Shown: positions 43,872-52,723, counted from the stretch's first letter. The stretch is DNA of 64,000 nucleotides from Trujillonella humicola (GCF_046233715.1 NZ_JBJNRJ010000002.1:62001-126000); one strand, 5' to 3'. A program made the numbers and translations. Notes: a model not told the origin generated them from the letters alone.

Positions 43872-45182
43872 GTGCTGCAGGCGTTCGCCGCGGCGTTCCG
43901 GACGCCAGACCTCCGGCGCAAGATCCTCTTCTCCCTGGGGGTCATCGCCATCTACCGGCTGGGCGCGGCCGTGCCCGGCCCCGGCGTGTCCGTCGAGGCC
44001 ATCAACAGCTGCCTCGAGGCCGCCCAGAACTCCAGCCAGCGGGACATCTACTCGCTGGTCAACCTGTTCTCCGGCGGTGCGCTGCTGCGGCTGTCGGTCT
44101 TCGCGCTGGGCATCATGCCCTACATCACGGCCAGCATCATCGTGCAGCTGCTCGTGGTGGTCATCCCGCGGTTCGAGCAGCTGAAGAAGGAAGGGCAGTC
44201 GGGTCAGGCCAAGCTGACCCAGTACACCCGGTACCTGACGATCGCGCTCGCCGTGCTGCAGAGCACCGGCATCATCGCGCTGGCCCGCAGCGGTCAGCTG
44301 TTCCCGGGCTGCAACCGCGACATCATCCCGTCGGACTCCATCTGGGCCACGGTCATCCTGGTCATCGCCCTGACCGCCGGCACCGCCGTGATCATGTGGC
44401 TCGGTGAGCTGCTGACGGAGAAGGGGATCGGCAACGGCATGTCCGTGCTGATCTTCACGTCGATCGCCGCCCGCATCCCGGCCGAGGGCGGGTCCATCCT
44501 GCAGACCCGCGGCGGCATCGTGTTCGCGCTGATCTGCCTGCTGGCCCTGGTCATCATCGCGTCGGTCGTCTACGTCGAGCAGGCGCAGCGGCGCATCCCG
44601 GTCCAGTACGCCAAGCGCATGGTCGGCCGCCGCATGTACGGCGGGACGTCGACCTACCTGCCGCTCAAGGTGAACCAGGCCGGCGTCATCCCGGTCATCT
44701 TCGCCTCGTCGCTGCTGTACCTCCCGCAGCTCATCACGCAGCTGCAGGGCGACGAGACCGGCGTCGTCCGGCGGTTCTTCGAGAACTACGTCATCAACCA
44801 GAGCAGCTGGGCGCACATCGCCATCTACTTCGGCCTGATCGTCTTCTTCACGTACTTCTACGTGTCGATCACGTTCAACCCCGAGGAGCGCGCCGACGAC
44901 ATGAAGCGCTACGGCGGCTTCATCCCGGGCATCCGGCCCGGGCGGCCCACCGCGGAGTACCTGCAGTACGTGCTCTCCCGGATCACCCTCCCCGGGTCGA
45001 TCTACCTGGGGACCGTGGCAGTCTTGCCCAACCTGTTCCTCTCGGTGACGCAGGAGGGGCAGAACCAGAACTTCCCGTTCGGCGGGACGGCGGTGCTCAT
45101 CATGGTCGGAGTGGGGTTGGAGACGGTGAAGCAGATCGAGACGCAACTGAACCAGCGCAACTACGAAGGGTTCTTGAAGTAG
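43872..45182 (+). CDS. secY: Preprotein translocase subunit SecY
   Basis: The protein has 436 residues from GTG 43872 (GGGGAGGG 3 nt upstream; the longer frame from 43734 covers the repeat). It has ten membrane helices, the N-terminal FRTPDLRRKILFSLGVIAIYRLG, and the cytosolic FNPEERADDMKRYGGFIPGIRPG. It forms the export channel with SecE and SecG. Its stop overlaps the adk start by one base. Confidence 0.97.
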   Translation: MLQAFAAAFRTPDLRRKILFSLGVIAIYRLGAAVPGPGVSVEAINSCLEAAQNSSQRDIYSLVNLFSGGALLRLSVFALGIMPYITASIIVQLLVVVIPRFEQLKKEGQSGQAKLTQYTRYLTIALAVLQSTGIIALARSGQLFPGCNRDIIPSDSIWATVILVIALTAGTAVIMWLGELLTEKGIGNGMSVLIFTSIAARIPAEGGSILQTRGGIVFALICLLALVIIASVVYVEQAQRRIPVQYAKRMVGRRMYGGTSTYLPLKVNQAGVIPVIFASSLLYLPQLITQLQGDETGVVRRFFENYVINQSSWAHIAIYFGLIVFFTYFYVSITFNPEERADDMKRYGGFIPGIRPGRPTAEYLQYVLSRITLPGSIYLGTVAVLPNLFLSVTQEGQNQNFPFGGTAVLIMVGVGLETVKQIETQLNQRNYEGFLK

Positions 45183-45796
45183 TGCGCGTCGTGCTGCTCG
45201 GCCCTCCGGGCGCGGGCAAGGGGACCCAGGCCCAGATCATCGCCGGGCAGCTCGGGGCGCCCGCGATCTCGACCGGTGACATCTTCCGCGCCAACGTCAG
45301 CGGCCGGACCGAGCTGGGCCTGCAGGCCAAGACCTTCATGGACGCCGGGGACCTGGTCCCCGACGAGATCACCGTGGCGATGGTCAGGGACCGGCTGGCC
45401 GAGCCCGATGCCAAGGCCGGCTTCCTGCTCGACGGTTTCCCGCGGACCATCGCCCAGGCCGAGCAGCTGCGCGAGTCCCTCGCCGAGCTCGGTCACGGGC
45501 TGGACCGCGTCCTCGAGCTCGTGGTGGACGAGGACGAGCTGGTGCGCCGGCTGTCCGGGCGCCGCATGCTCGTCGACGGCGAGTGGGTGCAGCGCGAGGA
45601 CGACAAGCCGGAGACCGTGCGGCACCGTCTGGCGGTGTACCGGGCGCAGACCGCGCCGCTCTCGGGCTTCTACGAGGGCGAGGGGCTGCTGGCCCGGATC
45701 GACGCGATCGGCAGCGTCGAGGAGGTCACCGCGCGCGCCCTGGAGGCGCTGGGGCGCAGCCCCGAGGGCGGGGCAGCGCCGCAGGGCGCCCGGTAG
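45182..45796 (+). CDS. adk: Adenylate kinase
   Basis: The protein has 204 residues from GTG 45182. The P-loop is GPPGAGKGT (7-15), and DGFPRT is the AMP-site motif. The lid is the short type without zinc cysteines (RRLSGRRMLVDGEWVQREDDKPETVRHRL), as in actinobacteria. It balances ATP, ADP and AMP. Translationally coupled to secY. Confidence 0.95.
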   Translation: MRVVLLGPPGAGKGTQAQIIAGQLGAPAISTGDIFRANVSGRTELGLQAKTFMDAGDLVPDEITVAMVRDRLAEPDAKAGFLLDGFPRTIAQAEQLRESLAELGHGLDRVLELVVDEDELVRRLSGRRMLVDGEWVQREDDKPETVRHRLAVYRAQTAPLSGFYEGEGLLARIDAIGSVEEVTARALEALGRSPEGGAAPQGAR

Positions 45797-45863
45797 GCGC
45801 ACGGCGCACATGTCGGCCGGGATCCTGCGCCGCCTGCCCCTGCTGGCGAAGTGGAGTGGACGG

Positions 45864-46667
45864 ATGATCCAGATCAAGACGCCGCACGAGCTCGAGCTCA
45901 TGCGTGCGGCCGGGCTCGTGGTGGCCGGGGCGCTGGCGGCGGTGCGTGCCGCGGTGCGCCCCGGCGTGACCACCGGCGAGCTCGACGCCATCGCCGAGGA
46001 CGCCATCCGCAGCAAGGGGGCGATCCCCTCGTTCCTCGGCTACCACGGGTTCACCGGCAGCATCTGCGCCTCGATCAACGACGAGATCGTCCACGGCATC
46101 CCGAACTCCGGACGCGCGCTCGCGCCCGGCGACAACATCTCGATCGACTGCGGCGCGATCCTCGACGGGTGGCACGGCGACTCCGCCGTCACCGTCACGG
46201 TGGGGGAGCCCTCGCCGCAGGACGCGGCCCTGATGGCCGTGACCGAACGCTCGATGTGGGCGGGCCTGGCGGCCGCGGTGGCCGGCAACCGGCTGACCGA
46301 CATCAGCCACGCGGTCGAGCAGGTGGTCACCGCCGAGGCGCACCCGTACGGGATCGTCGACCACTACGGCGGGCACGGCATCGGCACCGAGATGCACCAG
46401 GACCCGCACGTGCTCAACTACGGGCGACCAGGCCGCGGCCCTCGCCTCGTGCCGGGACTGGCGCTGGCGATCGAGCCGATGGTGACCGTGGGCGACCCGG
46501 CCACCGTCGAATTGGAGGACGGCTGGACGGTCGTCACCAAGGACGGCTCCCGCGCCGCGCACTTCGAGCACACCGTCGCCGTCACGCCGGAGGGCCCGTG
46601 GGTCCTCACGGCCGAGGACGGCGGACTCGCCGGCCTGGCCCCCTTCGGCATCACGCCCCGTCACTGA
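45864..46667 (+). CDS. map: Type I methionine aminopeptidase
   Basis: The protein has 267 residues from ATG 45864 (GGAG 7 nt upstream); an in-frame ATG at 45810 would add 18. Metal ligands are seen in SIDCGAILDGWHGDSAVTV (two Asp), GHGIGTEMHQDP (His) and the late Glu residues of AIEPMVTVGDP and FEHTVAV. It removes the first Met from new proteins. The secY-adk-map order is classic. Confidence 0.94.
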   Translation: MIQIKTPHELELMRAAGLVVAGALAAVRAAVRPGVTTGELDAIAEDAIRSKGAIPSFLGYHGFTGSICASINDEIVHGIPNSGRALAPGDNISIDCGAILDGWHGDSAVTVTVGEPSPQDAALMAVTERSMWAGLAAAVAGNRLTDISHAVEQVVTAEAHPYGIVDHYGGHGIGTEMHQDPHVLNYGRPGRGPRLVPGLALAIEPMVTVGDPATVELEDGWTVVTKDGSRAAHFEHTVAVTPEGPWVLTAEDGGLAGLAPFGITPRH

Positions 46668-46670
46668 CCC

Positions 46671-46712
46671 GCCTGCAGGGGTCGCCGCGCGTGCGAGTGG
46701 CGGGGAGCACGG
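46671..46712 (+). repeat. Dispersed intergenic repeat, copy D (degenerate)
   Basis: Shares GCCTGCAGGGG, CGCGTGCGAG and CGGGGAGCA with copies A-C but has lost the rest. It lies just after the map stop codon. Confidence 0.45.
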
Positions 46713-46731
46713 CCCCGTCCCGGAGGGCGGG

Positions 46732-46761
46732 TTGGAGAGGTCCGCAGGGGCGGGGTACAGT
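46732..46761 (+). promoter_or_regulatory. Candidate infA operon promoter
   Basis: TTGGAG (46732-46737), 18 bp and TACAGT (46756-46761) resemble a housekeeping promoter, followed by a leader of about 150 nt to infA. Confidence 0.55.
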
Positions 46762-46920
46762 GAACGACGGCGTTCGCGCCGTCCTGTCGTCGTGCTGTGG
46801 CCGCATGACGCGGGGCGCCCTCGCGAGAATGCCTGTGCACCACCTGTTCAGCAACCACCACACACCGTCGCGCCGGTCTCCGGCGTGGGCGGAGACCGAG
46901 TCAGGGAGGCCGTGTAGGGC

Positions 46921-47142
46921 ATGGCGAAGAAGGACGGGGCCATCGAGGTCGAGGGTCGCGTCGTCGAGCCGCTGCCCAACGCGATGTTCCGGGTGGAGCT
47001 GCAGAACGGGCACCGGGTGCTCGCCCACATCAGCGGCAAGATGCGGCAGCACTACATCCGCATCCTGCCCGAGGACCGCGTGGTCGTGGAGCTCTCGCCC
47101 TACGACCTGACCCGCGGTCGCATCGTCTACCGGTACAAGTAA
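46921..47142 (+). CDS. infA: Translation initiation factor IF-1
   Basis: The protein has 73 residues, MAKKDGAIEVEGRVVEPLPNAMFRVELQNGHRVLAHISGKMRQHYIRILPEDRVVVELSPYDLTRGRI, a complete OB fold. It binds the 30S A site during initiation. It leads the infA-rpmJ-rpsM-rpsK-rpsD-rpoA-rplQ unit. Confidence 0.98.
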   Translation: MAKKDGAIEVEGRVVEPLPNAMFRVELQNGHRVLAHISGKMRQHYIRILPEDRVVVELSPYDLTRGRIVYRYK

Positions 47143-47217
47143 CCGCCGCGTCGCGGCGCCCGATCCCGGGTGCGACCGCGACCGGCTCACGATCGACAGG
47201 AATGAGGGGCGGCACCG

Positions 47218-47331
47218 GTGAAGGTCCAGCCGTCGGTGAAGAAGATCTGCGACAAGTGCAAGGTGATCCGCCGGCACGGCCGGGTCATGGTCATCTGCGA
47301 CAACGCCCGCCACAAGCAGCGGCAGGGCTGA
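47218..47331 (+). CDS. rpmJ: 50S ribosomal protein L36
   Basis: The protein has 37 residues from GTG 47218 (GAGGGGC upstream). The zinc ligands C11, C14, C27 and H32 are all present (KICDKCKVIRRHGRVMVICDNARHKQRQG), so it is the zinc-binding form. Confidence 0.97.
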   Translation: MKVQPSVKKICDKCKVIRRHGRVMVICDNARHKQRQG

Positions 47332-47346
47332 GGGAGTACCTGAGAC

Positions 47347-47727
47347 ATGGCACGACTGGCTGGCGTCGACCTGCCCCGCGAGAAGCGGATGGAGATCGCG
47401 CTCACCTACATCTACGGGATCGGCAAGGCCCACGCCAAGGAGACCCTGGCCGCGACGGGCGTCAGCCCCGACCTGCGCGCCAGGGACCTCAGCGACGAGG
47501 ACCTGCTGAAGCTGCGCGACTACATCGACGAGCACTTCCGCGTCGAGGGTGACCTGCGCCGCGAGGTGGCCGCCGACATCCGCCGCAAGGTGGAGATCGG
47601 CTGCTACCAGGGCCTGCGCCACCGCCGGGGGCTGCCCGTCCACGGTCAGCGCACCCGGACCAACGCGCGCTCGAGCAAGGGCCCGCGCAAGACCATCGCC
47701 GGCAAGAAGAAGGCCGGCAAGAAGTAG
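47347..47727 (+). CDS. rpsM: 30S ribosomal protein S13
   Basis: The protein has 126 residues, MARLAGVDLPREKRMEIALTYIYGIGKAHAKETL, with GCYQGLRHRRGLPVHGQRTRTNARSSKGPRKTIAGKKKAGKK. It touches the P-site tRNA and bridges the subunits. A GC hairpin follows before rpsK. Confidence 0.98.
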   Translation: MARLAGVDLPREKRMEIALTYIYGIGKAHAKETLAATGVSPDLRARDLSDEDLLKLRDYIDEHFRVEGDLRREVAADIRRKVEIGCYQGLRHRRGLPVHGQRTRTNARSSKGPRKTIAGKKKAGKK

Positions 47728-47730
47728 TCC

Positions 47731-47753
47731 CACGGGGGGCTCCGCCCCCCGTG
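47731..47753 (+). terminator. Hairpin between rpsM and rpsK
   Basis: A perfect 10-bp stem CACGGGGGGC/GCCCCCCGTG with a TCC loop, four bases after the rpsM stop. It lies inside an operon and is probably a partial terminator or RNA-stability element. Confidence 0.6.
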
Positions 47754-47834
47754 CACCCCCCGGTCGGTCCGCGCGTTCGCAGGGACGGGATCGACCGGGG
47801 TCCAGGCCACGAAAGACAGAGGATCCGGAGAGAC

Positions 47835-48242
47835 ATGCCTCCCAGGGCTCGCACCGCGGCCGGTGCCAAGAAGGTCCGCCGCAAGGAGAAGAAGAACGTC
47901 GCGCACGGCGCCGCGCACATCAAGAGCACCTTCAACAACACGATCGTGTCGATCACCGATCCCAACGGGAACGTGATCAGCTGGGCCTCGGCCGGGCACG
48001 TCGGGTTCAAGGGCTCGCGCAAGTCCACGCCGTTCGCCGCGCAGATGGCCGCCGAGAACGCGGCCCGCAAGGCGCAGGAGCACGGCATGCGCAAGGTCGA
48101 CGTCTTCGTGAAGGGCCCTGGCTCCGGCCGGGAGACCGCGATCCGCTCGCTCCAGGCCACCGGCCTCGAGGTGGGTCAGATCCAGGACGTGACGCCGCAG
48201 CCGCACAACGGCTGCCGCCCCAAGAAGCGCCGCCGGGTCTGA
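47835..48242 (+). CDS. rpsK: 30S ribosomal protein S11
   Basis: The protein has 135 residues from ATG 47835, MPPRARTAAGAKKVRRKEKKNVAHGAAHIKSTFNNTIVSITDPNGNVISWASAGHVGFKGSRKSTPFAAQ. The end DVTPQPHNGCRPKKRRRV is invariant. It lines the mRNA exit path with S7. Confidence 0.98.
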   Translation: MPPRARTAAGAKKVRRKEKKNVAHGAAHIKSTFNNTIVSITDPNGNVISWASAGHVGFKGSRKSTPFAAQMAAENAARKAQEHGMRKVDVFVKGPGSGRETAIRSLQATGLEVGQIQDVTPQPHNGCRPKKRRRV

Positions 48243-48277
48243 CCGGCCACTCACGAGACTGACGAGGAGTACCTGAC

Positions 48278-48904
48278 GTGGCCCGTTACACCGGAGCCGA
48301 CTGCCGCCTGTGCCGGCGCGAGAAGATGAAGCTGTTCCTCAAGGGCAGCAAGTGCGAGTCCCCGAAGTGCCCGATCGAGATCCGGCCGTACCCGCCGGGC
48401 GAGCACGGCCGGGGTCGCAGCAAGGACAGCGAGTACCTCCTGCAGCTGCGCGAGAAGCAGAAGGCCCGCCGCATCTACGGCGTGCTGGAGAAGCAGTTCC
48501 GCGGCTACTACGAAGAGGCGAACAAGAAGTCGGGCAAGACCGGTGAGGTCCTGCTGCAGATCCTCGAGTCGCGCCTGGACAACGTGGTCTACCGGGCCGG
48601 CTTCGCCGAGTCCCGCGACATGGCCCGCCAGCTGGTGCGCCACGGCCACATCCGGGTGAACGGCCGCAAGGTCGACATCCCGTCGTACCGGGTCAGCGCG
48701 AACGACATCATCGAGGTCGCGGAGAAGTCCCGCACCATGCTGCCGTTCGAGGTCGCCCAGGCCCGTGCCGGCGAGCGTCCCGTGCCGCCGTGGCTGGAGG
48801 TCATCACCAACCAGCTGCGCGTGCTCGTGCACAGCGTCCCCGCGCGCCAGGTGATCGACACCCCGGTGCAGGAGCAGCTGATCGTCGAGCTCTACTCCAA
48901 GTAG
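48278..48904 (+). CDS. rpsD: 30S ribosomal protein S4, zinc-binding
   Basis: The protein has 208 residues from GTG 48278 (GAGGAG 8 nt upstream). The N-terminal zinc cysteines C9, C12, C26 and C31 are present. The S4 RNA-binding domain reads LDNVVYRAGFAESRDMARQLVRHGHIRVNGRKVDIPSY. It starts 30S assembly and in other bacteria represses this operon. Confidence 0.98.
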   Translation: MARYTGADCRLCRREKMKLFLKGSKCESPKCPIEIRPYPPGEHGRGRSKDSEYLLQLREKQKARRIYGVLEKQFRGYYEEANKKSGKTGEVLLQILESRLDNVVYRAGFAESRDMARQLVRHGHIRVNGRKVDIPSYRVSANDIIEVAEKSRTMLPFEVAQARAGERPVPPWLEVITNQLRVLVHSVPARQVIDTPVQEQLIVELYSK

Positions 48905-48908
48905 TCGG

Positions 48909-49000
48909 AGGACCCCCCGCTCCCCGCCCTGCGCTCCGCGCGCGGCGTGGGCCGGCAGGGGGGCCGAAGGCCCCGGCGGGCGGACCGATGTCCGCCGGGG
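48909..49000 (+). other. Hairpin-rich gap between rpsD and rpoA
   Basis: The 157-bp gap holds a large imperfect hairpin (CCCCCC near 48913 with GGGGGG near 48958 and a GCGCTCCGCGCGC centre), then GGGGCC-GAA-GGCCCC (48961-48973) and CCGGCGG-type arms near 48975-49000. It may weaken transcription into rpoA. Confidence 0.45.
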
Positions 49001-49061
49001 CCGGCACCACCCCCTCACGGCGTCATATGGCGGTCGCCGGAGGACACGAAGGAGAACGACC

Positions 49062-50126
49062 GTGCTCATCGCACAGCGCCCCACCCTGACCGAGGAGACG
49101 ATCACCGAGCAGCGCTCGCGGTTCGTCATCGAGCCGCTCGAGCCCGGCTTCGGCTACACGCTCGGCAACTCCCTGCGTCGCACCCTGCTGTCCTCGATCC
49201 CCGGTGCTGCCGTGACCAGCATCCGGATCGAGGGCACCCTGCACGAGTTCACCACCGTGCCGGGCGTCAAGGAGGACGTCACCGAGATCATCCTCAACCT
49301 CAAGGGCCTCGTGGTCAGCTCCGACTCGGACGAGCCGGTGACCATGTACCTGCGCAAGCAGGGCCCCGGTGAGGTCACCGCCGCGGACATCGCTCCGCCG
49401 GCCGGCGTCGAGGTGCACAACCCCGACCTGCACATCGCCACCCTCAACGGCAAGGGGCGGCTCGAGATCGAGCTGGTCGTCGAGCGCGGCCGCGGCTACG
49501 TGCCGGCCCCGCAGAACAAGCAGCCCGGTCAGGAGATCGGCCGCATCCCGGTCGACTCGATCTACTCGCCGGTCCTGAAGGTCACCTACGCCGTCGAGGC
49601 GACCCGTGTGGAGCAGCGGACCGACTTCGACCGGCTGGTCGTCGACGTCGAGACCAAGCCGTCCATCGCCCCGCGCGACGCGATCGCCAGCGCCGGTTCC
49701 ACGCTGGTCGAGCTGTTCGGCCTGCTGCGCGAGCTGAACCTCGACGCCGAGGGCATCGAGGTCGGGCCGAGCCCCGCCGAGGCCGCCGACATCGCGAACT
49801 TCTCGATGCCGATCGAGGACATGGACCTCACCGTCCGGTCCTACAACTGCCTCAAGCGCGAGGGCGTGCACACCGTCGGCGAGCTGGTCACCCGCTCGGA
49901 GGCCGACCTCCTCGACATCCGCAACTTCGGGGCCAAGTCCATCGACGAGGTCAAGATGAAGCTGGCGGCCATGGGCCTGGCGCTCAAGGACAGCCCTCCC
50001 GGGTTCATCCCGAGCTCGATCGAGAGCTACGACGAGGGCTACGAGACCGACGCGTACCAGACCACCGGGTACGCCGACGGCGCCGACTACGGCGACGCCG
50101 CGTACCAGGAGACCGAGCAGCTCTGA
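49062..50126 (+). CDS. rpoA: DNA-directed RNA polymerase alpha subunit
   Basis: The protein has 354 residues from GTG 49062 (AAGGAG upstream). The N-terminal dimer domain (RFVIEPLEPGFGYTLGNSLRRTLLSSIPGAAVTSIRIEG) and the C-terminal promoter-binding domain (MDLTVRSYNCLKREGVHTVGELVTRSEADLLDIRNFGAKSIDEVK) are complete. A Tyr/Asp-rich tail of about 30 residues closes it. Confidence 0.98.
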   Translation: MLIAQRPTLTEETITEQRSRFVIEPLEPGFGYTLGNSLRRTLLSSIPGAAVTSIRIEGTLHEFTTVPGVKEDVTEIILNLKGLVVSSDSDEPVTMYLRKQGPGEVTAADIAPPAGVEVHNPDLHIATLNGKGRLEIELVVERGRGYVPAPQNKQPGQEIGRIPVDSIYSPVLKVTYAVEATRVEQRTDFDRLVVDVETKPSIAPRDAIASAGSTLVELFGLLRELNLDAEGIEVGPSPAEAADIANFSMPIEDMDLTVRSYNCLKREGVHTVGELVTRSEADLLDIRNFGAKSIDEVKMKLAAMGLALKDSPPGFIPSSIESYDEGYETDAYQTTGYADGADYGDAAYQETEQL

Positions 50127-50292
50127 GCACACCGGTGCCGGACGGCGGGCCAGCCCCGCCGTCCGGCACCGCCCCGGTGGCCGCCACACTGGAGGCGGCC
50201 CCCGGACCCCGAGAACCTGAACCACCCCGCTTGGCACCACGACCGCTCGACGCAGCCGGCACGTCCGTCCGGCCGCCTGAGGAAGGACCGAC

Positions 50293-50958
50293 ATGCCCAC
50301 CCCCACCAAGGGCCCCCGTCTCGGCGGTTCCCCGTCGCACGAGCGGCTGATGCTGGCCAACCTGGCCACGTCGCTGTTCGAGCACGGCCGGATCACGACC
50401 ACCGAGGCGAAGGCCAAGCGGCTGCGCCCGCTGGCCGAGAAGCTGGTGACCTTCGCCAAGCGCGGTGACCTGCACGCCCGCCGCCAGGTCATGACGACCA
50501 TCCGGGACAAGGACGTCGTCCACCACCTCTTCGCCGAGATCGGTCCGCGGTACGAGAACCGGCCCGGCGGCTACACCCGCATCACCAAGGTGGGCCCCCG
50601 CAAGGGCGACAACGCCCCCATGGCCGTCATCGAGCTGGTCGAGGCCCTGACCGTCGGGCAGCAGGCCGTCGGCGAGGCCGAGCGGGCCCGCGGCACGCGC
50701 TTCGCCTCCGGCGCCGGCGCTGCCGCCGCCAGCGGTGAGGTCACTGCCGACGCGCTCGAGTCCGCCGACGACGCGGAGTCCGCCGACGACGCGGAGTCCG
50801 CCGACAGCGCTGAGTCCGCCGACAGCGCGGACTCGGCGGAGAGCGCCGACTCGGCCGACAGCGCGGACTCCGCGGACGAGCTCGACGACGAGGCGGCCGA
50901 GGAGGCCGGTGACGACGCGGCCGCGGGGGACACCGCGGACACGGACGGGACCAAGTGA
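50293..50958 (+). CDS. rplQ: 50S ribosomal protein L17 with long acidic repeat tail
   Basis: The protein has 221 residues. The core (MPTPTKGPRLGGSPSHERLMLANLATSLFEHGRITTTEAKAKRLRPLAEKLVT...VIELVE) fills about 120. The rest is a low-complexity tail with repeats of ADDAESADD and SADSAES type, then Asp/Glu/Ala-rich to the end. L17 is usually 115-200 residues in actinobacteria. The tail repeats are near-identical in DNA and may vary in number. The stop overlaps the next small gene. Confidence 0.95.
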   Translation: MPTPTKGPRLGGSPSHERLMLANLATSLFEHGRITTTEAKAKRLRPLAEKLVTFAKRGDLHARRQVMTTIRDKDVVHHLFAEIGPRYENRPGGYTRITKVGPRKGDNAPMAVIELVEALTVGQQAVGEAERARGTRFASGAGAAAASGEVTADALESADDAESADDAESADSAESADSADSAESADSADSADSADELDDEAAEEAGDDAAAGDTADTDGTK

Positions 50959-51215
50959 CCGAGCCCGGCGGCCCGGTCGACCGCGAGGCCCAGGAGGTCG
51001 TGACCGACCTCTACAACCCGGACGGCGAGCGGCAGGACACCGCTGAGGCCGAGGGCCGGCCGCACCGGCAGAACGCCTCGATCGTCGACGACCCGACGCT
51101 GTCCCCGGAGGTCGCGGACGCGGCCGCCGCCGAGATCGAGGCGGCCGAGCTCGGCGACGCCGCCACGGCGAGCCAGCAGTACGAGGGCGGCGACTCCGCT
51201 CCCGACCCGCAGTGA
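50955..51215 (+). CDS. Small acidic protein, unknown, coupled to rplQ
   Basis: The protein has 86 residues from a GTG overlapping the rplQ stop (GTGA). It is acidic, with Asp/Glu/Ala-rich segments (DPTLSPEVADAAAAEIEAAELGDAA) and no hydrophobic or catalytic motif. The clean four-base overlap and frame length favour a real gene, but I know no family. It might be an artefact of the acidic tail drift in rplQ. Confidence 0.5.
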   Translation: MTEPGGPVDREAQEVVTDLYNPDGERQDTAEAEGRPHRQNASIVDDPTLSPEVADAAAAEIEAAELGDAATASQQYEGGDSAPDPQ

Positions 51216-51219
51216 CGCC

Positions 51220-52074
51220 CTGAGCACCCAGCACGACGACGAGCCCGCCACCGGTCCCGGTGGCGGGCTCGTCCGTCTCCGCCTGGACATCGCCTACGAC
51301 GGCACGGACCTGCACGGCTGGGCCCGCCAGCCCGTGTCGCACGGTCGGACCGTCCAGGACGACCTCGAGGAGGGCCTGGCGCGCGTCCTGCGCCGGCCGG
51401 TGTCCCTGACCGTCGCCGGCCGCACCGACGCCGGCGTGCACGCCACGGGGCAGGTGGCACACGCCGACGTGCCCCGCGCGGCGTGGGAGGAGCAGCGGGC
51501 CAGGCTGCTGCGCCGGCTGCGCGGCGTCCTGCCCGCCGACATCGCGGTGACGGCGGTCCGGGAGGTGCCGCCGGAGTTCGACGCCCGCTTCGGCGCTCTG
51601 GCCCGCCACTACGTCTACCGGCTCACCGACGGCGACGCCGGCCCTCCGCCGCTGCGGCGGTCCGACACGGTCGGCTGGCCGCGCCGGCTGGACTCCACCG
51701 CGATGGACACCGCCGCGCGCTCCCTCGTCGGGCTGCACGACTTCGCCGCCTTCTGCCGCCGCCGGGAGGGGGCGACCACCATCCGCACCCTGCTCGCCCT
51801 GCGGGTGGAGCGCGCGGGCGACCTCGTGCGCGTGCACGCCTCCGCCGACGCCTTCTGCCACTCGATGGTCCGCAGCCTGGTCGGCGCCCTCACCGCCGTC
51901 GGTGAGGGACGGCGGGACCCGGGCTGGCCCGCGGCGCTCCTGACCTCGACGGTGCGCTCCAGCGAGGTGCCGGTCGTCCCCCCGGGTGGGCTCACGCTCG
52001 TGGCGGTGGACTACCCGCCCGACGCGGACCTCGCGGCCCGGGCCGAGCGGACCCGGGCGCTCAGGCCGAGCTGA
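51220..52074 (+). CDS. truA: tRNA pseudouridine synthase A, probable CTG start
   Basis: TruA makes pseudouridine at positions 38-40 of tRNAs. The core LRLDIAYDGTDLHGWARQP and the catalytic AGRTDAGVHATGQVAH (Asp) are intact. No ATG, GTG or TTG occurs in frame before GTG 51334, which would cut off the conserved N-terminus, so CTG 51220 (giving STQHDDEPATGPGGG..., 284 residues) is proposed. A 16-bp hairpin lies inside this start region. Its 3' end overlaps the convergent gene by 14 bp. Confidence 0.8.
   Translation: MSTQHDDEPATGPGGGLVRLRLDIAYDGTDLHGWARQPVSHGRTVQDDLEEGLARVLRRPVSLTVAGRTDAGVHATGQVAHADVPRAAWEEQRARLLRRLRGVLPADIAVTAVREVPPEFDARFGALARHYVYRLTDGDAGPPPLRRSDTVGWPRRLDSTAMDTAARSLVGLHDFAAFCRRREGATTIRTLLALRVERAGDLVRVHASADAFCHSMVRSLVGALTAVGEGRRDPGWPAALLTSTVRSSEVPVVPPGGLTLVAVDYPPDADLAARAERTRALRPS
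51238..51273 (+). terminator. Strong hairpin at the rplQ-truA border, inside the truA start region
   Basis: A perfect 16-bp stem (51238-51253 with 51258-51273, arms GACGAGCCCGCCACCG) with a GTCC loop. It has the form of the terminators elsewhere in the window yet falls within the proposed first codons of truA. Confidence 0.6.
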
Positions 52075-52723
52075 CCGCGGCGGCGACCGGCGTCGACCCG
52101 GAGACGAGCTCGAGCACCACGCCGTCCCGCGGGGCGTCGAGGAAGCCGGCCAGGACCGCGGCGACGTCGTCCCGGGGGATGTTCCCCCGCGACACGGAGG
52201 GTGCCAGCGCGACGCGGCCGGTGCCGGGGTCGTCGGTCAGGCCGCCGGGCCGCACCACCGTGACGGCCAGGCCCGGGCGGGCGAGCACCGCCTCCTCGGC
52301 GGCGAGCTTGGCCCGCAGGTAGGCCGTGAACACCTCGTCGACCCCCGCCGGAGCCGCCCCGCCCGCCACCGCGTCGACCCCCATGGACGACACGAGCAGG
52401 TAGGTGCGCACGCCCGCGCGCTCGGCCGCGTCGGCCAGCAGGACGGCGGCCCCGCGGTCGACGGTGTCCTTGCGCGCGATCCCGCTGCCCGGGCCGGCTC
52501 CGGCCGCGAAGACGACGGCGTCGGCGCCCCGGACGACGTCCGCGACCTCGTCGACGCCGGCCTGCTCCAGGTCGAGCACCGCGGCCTCGACGCCGTCGGC
52601 CCGGAGGTCGTCGACGTGGCCGGGATCGCGGACGATCCCCACGACGGTGTCGCCGCGGGCGGACAGGAGACGGCCGAGGCGGCGGGCGACCTGCCCGTGG
52701 GCCCCGGCGACGACGACGCGCAT
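52061..52723 (-). CDS. NAD(P)-binding Rossmann-fold protein (NmrA/SDR-like)
   Basis: The protein has 220 residues, MRVVVAGAHGQVARRLGRLLSARGDTVVGIVRD, with a glycine-rich nucleotide site and VSSMGVD plus YLRAKLAAEEAV (Tyr-x3-Lys-like). Members act as atypical SDRs or sensors. The reaction is unknown. It is convergent with truA. Confidence 0.82.
   Translation of the reverse strand: MRVVVAGAHGQVARRLGRLLSARGDTVVGIVRDPGHVDDLRADGVEAAVLDLEQAGVDEVADVVRGADAVVFAAGAGPGSGIARKDTVDRGAAVLLADAAERAGVRTYLLVSSMGVDAVAGGAAPAGVDEVFTAYLRAKLAAEEAVLARPGLAVTVVRPGGLTDDPGTGRVALAPSVSRGNIPRDDVAAVLAGFLDAPRDGVVLELVSGSTPVAAAVSSA

Noticed and set aside
46668..46920. A small gene between map and infA
   Set aside because: Open frames there lack a ribosome site and match the repeat copy and promoter region.
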